From positions 1 to 7,569 of the forward strand of contig JACVSD010000079.1 in the NCBI GenBank assembly GCA_014534095.1: 7,569 bases of DNA, given 5' to 3'. The notes beneath the pieces are model-generated. The model searched no databases. It was not told the origin of the DNA and worked only from the letters and a program-made list of their open reading frames with translations. This document shows, one piece after another, positions 5,587-7,569 of the stretch. A program made the position numbers and the translations under genes. This DNA comes from Nitrospiraceae bacterium. Its GTDB lineage: Bacteria; Nitrospirota; Nitrospiria; Nitrospirales; Nitrospiraceae. How positions within the stretch are numbered: position 1 is the stretch's first letter; each line of letters starts with the position of its first letter.

Positions 5587-6827
5587 CGATGACCATAGCA
5601 ATCATCGGCGGCGGCCCCGCCGGGTTAATGGCGGCGGAGGTGGCCGCGGCACGCGGCGCGCAGGTCCATCTGTACGATGCCATGGCGTCGGTAGGCCGGA
5701 AATTTCTCTTGGCCGGCAAAGGCGGCCTGAACGTAACCCATGCAGAACCCATGGAGCCCTTTCTGTCCCGCTACGGCGCCCGCCGTCCTCAACTGACGCC
5801 GATAATCGAATCGTTCGGCCCGGAGGCCGTACGCCAGTGGGCCCGCGACCTCGGGGTCGAAACTTTTGTCGGCACCTCCGGTCGCGTCTTTCCTCTTGAC
5901 CTTAAATCGGCGCCGCTGTTACGCGCATGGCTCCGGCGGTTACGCCTAGCCGGCGTCGAGTTTCATGTACGCCATCGATGGACGGGCTGGGATGAGCAAG
6001 GGCATTTGCGATTCAGCAGTCCTCATGGCACACGCGCCGTTTCGTATGACGCCGTGATCCTGGCGTTAGGCGGTGCCAGCTGGCCGAACCTCGGCTCCGA
6101 CGCGGCGTGGGTGCCGGTCCTGAGCGCGCGCAATGTCCCGGTGGCACCGCTGGTCCCCGCGAACTGTGGCTTCGATGTGAAATGGACGGATCACTTTCGC
6201 ACCAAGTTTGCCGGGCACCCCGTCAAGAGCGTTGGGGTGGTGGTGAAGACTGCGGATGATGAAGTCATTCGCCGCCGGGGAGAATTCGTGATTACGGAGA
6301 CGGGGCTCGAGGGAGGGGTGATCTATGCCGTGTCCGCACACCTCCGGGATGTCCTCCAGGCGAAGGGGACCGCCACCCTGCGGCTCGATTTGTCTCCCGA
6401 CCGGGATGTGAAGCGGTTGATCAAGGATCTCGCGCAGCCCAAGGGAAAACGAACGATGGCGACGCATCTAGAGCGGAGGGTCGGCCTCACAGGAGTTAAG
6501 GCCGGCCTGTTACGCGAGTGTGTGTCCAAAGAGGAATTCAACGATCCTGTTCGGGTGGCCGCAGCCATCAAATCATTGCCGGTGAGGCTCGTTTCCGCCC
6601 GCCCTGTGGCGGAGGCCATCAGCACGGGTGGGGGCGTCGCCTTCAAAGCGCTGGACTCACGCCTCATGCTTCGGAATGTACCCGGCGTGTTCTGCACAGG
6701 CGAGATGCTCGATTGGGAGGCGCCCACGGGGGGGTATCTGTTGACCGCCTGCTTGGCCACTGGGTATACGGCCGGAGCGGGAGCAGTTGCGTGGTTAACG
6801 GAGCAAGCCAGGAGCGGCATGAAGTGA
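5583..6827 (+). CDS. NAD(P)/FAD-dependent oxidoreductase, HI0933/YhiN family (TIGR03862-like)
   Basis: A 414-residue flavoprotein, full length for the family. The N-terminal Rossmann motif IAIIGGGPAGLMAAE (G9-x-G11-xx-G14) should bind the FAD ADP moiety. It is followed by the family signature SVGRKFLLAGKGGLNVTH (36-53). AVILALGGASWPNLGSD (157-173) is the second nucleotide-associated motif. The C-terminal part has STGGGVAFKALDSRLM and CTGEMLDWEAPTGGYLLTAC (371-390), which close the FAD site. The sequence is closest to the subgroup typified by Pseudomonas PP_4765, as I recall it. The physiological substrate is unknown for most members; some relatives act on aromatic or RNA-linked substrates, but nothing here decides it. 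ATG 5583 is chosen over upstream in-frame codons because it overlaps the preceding stop as ATGA and starts right at the Rossmann strand. A second ATG at 5589 would also work. Confidence 0.93.
   Translation: MTMTIAIIGGGPAGLMAAEVAAARGAQVHLYDAMASVGRKFLLAGKGGLNVTHAEPMEPFLSRYGARRPQLTPIIESFGPEAVRQWARDLGVETFVGTSGRVFPLDLKSAPLLRAWLRRLRLAGVEFHVRHRWTGWDEQGHLRFSSPHGTRAVSYDAVILALGGASWPNLGSDAAWVPVLSARNVPVAPLVPANCGFDVKWTDHFRTKFAGHPVKSVGVVVKTADDEVIRRRGEFVITETGLEGGVIYAVSAHLRDVLQAKGTATLRLDLSPDRDVKRLIKDLAQPKGKRTMATHLERRVGLTGVKAGLLRECVSKEEFNDPVRVAAAIKSLPVRLVSARPVAEAISTGGGVAFKALDSRLMLRNVPGVFCTGEMLDWEAPTGGYLLTACLATGYTAGAGAVAWLTEQARSGMK
6810..6814 (+). promoter_or_regulatory. ribosome binding site that sets a GTG start
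   Basis: AGGAG inside the end of the flavoprotein gene lies 9 nt before GTG 6824. It supports that GTG as the hydrolase start rather than the in-frame ATG at 6518, over 300 nt inside the flavoprotein gene. Confidence 0.65.
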
Positions 6828-7444
6828 AACGAGAGGCCGATGGGCGTGGCGACACGAAACCACCCGAGTTGGATGTGAGCGGGGCACGATCGCTTGAGGA
6901 CGTTCCCGTGCTCGTGGTGCCGGGAATCGGCAACTCCGGACCAGGCCACTGGCAGACGCTCTGGCAGCAGCGGCATCTGCATTGGCGGCGGGTGGTGCAA
7001 CGAGACTGGGCTCATCCGCACCGTGAAGCATGGGTCGAGGCGCTCGAGGCCGCCATGGCAGACTATTCCACGCCTCCGGTCATCATCGGCCATAGTATCG
7101 GCTGTCTCGTGATCGCTCATTGGGCCGGTCGATCAGCTCGGAAAGTCCGGGGCACGTTTCTCGTGGCCGTGCCGGACCCTCATGCGCCGGCGTTTCCACC
7201 AACCGCCAAAGGGTTTGACCCGCTCTCGCTTAGGCGGATCCCTTTTCCAAGTTTGGTCGTCGCAAGTCACGATGATGCCTTTGGGTCCCTGGAACACGCC
7301 CGGCGATGTGCCGATGCCTGGGGGAGTCAATTCGTCGAGATCGGTCATGCCGGCCACATCAACGCCGACAGCGGGCATGGTCCCTGGCCGGAAGGGTGGT
7401 CGCTCTTCGAAAGATTCGTCACAGAAACGGCCGGACGACGTTAG
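6824..7444 (+). CDS. RBBP9/YdeN family alpha/beta serine hydrolase
   Basis: A 206-residue alpha/beta-hydrolase of the small RBBP9/YdeN type. PVLVVPGIGNSGPGHWQTLW (28-47) gives the first strand and oxyanion region with the family's G(N/D)S-x-x-x-HW pattern. VIIGHSIGCLVIAHW (86-100) is the nucleophile elbow with S91. LVVASHDDAFGSLEHAR (144-160) gives the acid, probably D151, and GHAGHINADSGHGPWPEG (174-191) the base, probably H178. All three triad residues are present, so it should be an active esterase or amidase-like hydrolase of unknown substrate. The first 25 or so residues (MKREADGRGDTKPPEL onward) are charged and unlike the family core, so a later GTG (6875) is possible, but only GTG 6824 has both a good ribosome binding site and a GTGA overlap with the flavoprotein stop. 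It is the last identified gene of the coupled operon. Confidence 0.88.
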   Translation: MKREADGRGDTKPPELDVSGARSLEDVPVLVVPGIGNSGPGHWQTLWQQRHLHWRRVVQRDWAHPHREAWVEALEAAMADYSTPPVIIGHSIGCLVIAHWAGRSARKVRGTFLVAVPDPHAPAFPPTAKGFDPLSLRRIPFPSLVVASHDDAFGSLEHARRCADAWGSQFVEIGHAGHINADSGHGPWPEGWSLFERFVTETAGRR

Positions 7445-7464
7445 GGCAAGGCATGGACGGACGG

Positions 7465-7486
7465 GGGAAAAAGCGGGAAAAAGCGG
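7465..7486 (+). repeat. 10-bp tandem direct repeat (GGGAAAAAGC x2)
   Basis: Two exact adjacent copies of GGGAAAAAGC (7465-7474, 7475-7484) plus GG of a third lie in the stretch after the hydrolase stop. One unit is about a helical turn, so A tracts would face the same side and could bend DNA or bind a regulator. Chance duplication is also possible. Confidence 0.5.
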
Positions 7487-7508
7487 CATTCCACAATGAA
7501 GAGGGGCA

Positions 7509-7569
7509 ATGAACAGGGGTACGTCGCCTCAGTCACGGTGGACGGTATGTGGCCGTCTTGATAGAGGGG
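7509..7569 (+). CDS. possible start of a further gene, cut by the window edge
   Basis: ATG 7509 follows GAGGGG (7501-7506), only 2 nt away, and its frame stays open to the window end, about 20 codons (MNRGTSPQSRWTVCGRLDRG). A short ORF beginning at ATG 7453 (19 residues) ends on the same ATGA. Too little is visible to recognise either, and the 7445-7508 stretch may simply be non-coding. Confidence 0.2.
   Translation, partial: MNRGTSPQSRWTVCGRLDRG

Noticed and set aside
6323..7120. Long minus-strand reading frame (265 codons) opposite the flavoprotein and hydrolase
   Set aside because: Covers the coupled junction of two well-supported genes and shows no domain signature.

Overview
The window is high-GC bacterial DNA, tightly packed with genes. 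No ribosomal or other taxonomic marker is present. A Nitrospira-like member of the Nitrospirota is my best guess, from the general look of the signalling proteins; that is an impression and was not tested by any search. There are nine genes, one of them frameshifted, plus a decayed fragment at the left edge. I see no tRNA, rRNA, CRISPR array, insertion sequence or phage gene.

Positions 1-270 hold only a short open stretch that resembles the end of an NtrC-type sigma-54 activator, probably a remnant. Positions 287-3688 are a plus-strand signalling cluster: a single-domain response regulator carrying a 1-nt frameshift, a PAS histidine kinase, an HDOD-domain protein, and a response regulator made of REC, a helical linker and a PAS-like domain. 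Gaps are 19 nt, 10 nt and a short overlap, so this is probably one operon. No DNA-binding output domain is encoded, so the pathway probably signals through protein contacts, with HDOD and REC-PAS as likely outputs.

Positions 3812-4423, on the minus strand, encode a protein with a very basic histone H1-like tail of about 90 residues, joined to a conserved C-terminal domain of unknown function. It converges with the signalling operon and diverges from the next one. The 276-nt divergent gap (4424-4699) holds a 13-nt inverted repeat that overlaps a weak candidate promoter.

Positions 4700-7444 form a second plus-strand operon: GNAT acetyltransferase, a small papain/C39-like cysteine-protease-fold protein, a HI0933/YhiN-type flavoprotein and an RBBP9/YdeN-type serine hydrolase. 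Each of the three junctions is a 4-nt start/stop overlap (ATGA, ATGA, GTGA), so the four are probably translationally coupled. All four look enzymatically intact, but their common substrate, if any, cannot be read from sequence. After 7444 there is a short tail with a 10-bp tandem repeat and a possible start of a further gene cut off by the window edge.

The most notable points are the single-base lesion in the first response regulator, the coupled four-enzyme operon, and the H1-like tail fused to the conserved domain. Nothing here is clearly a new defence or mobile system.
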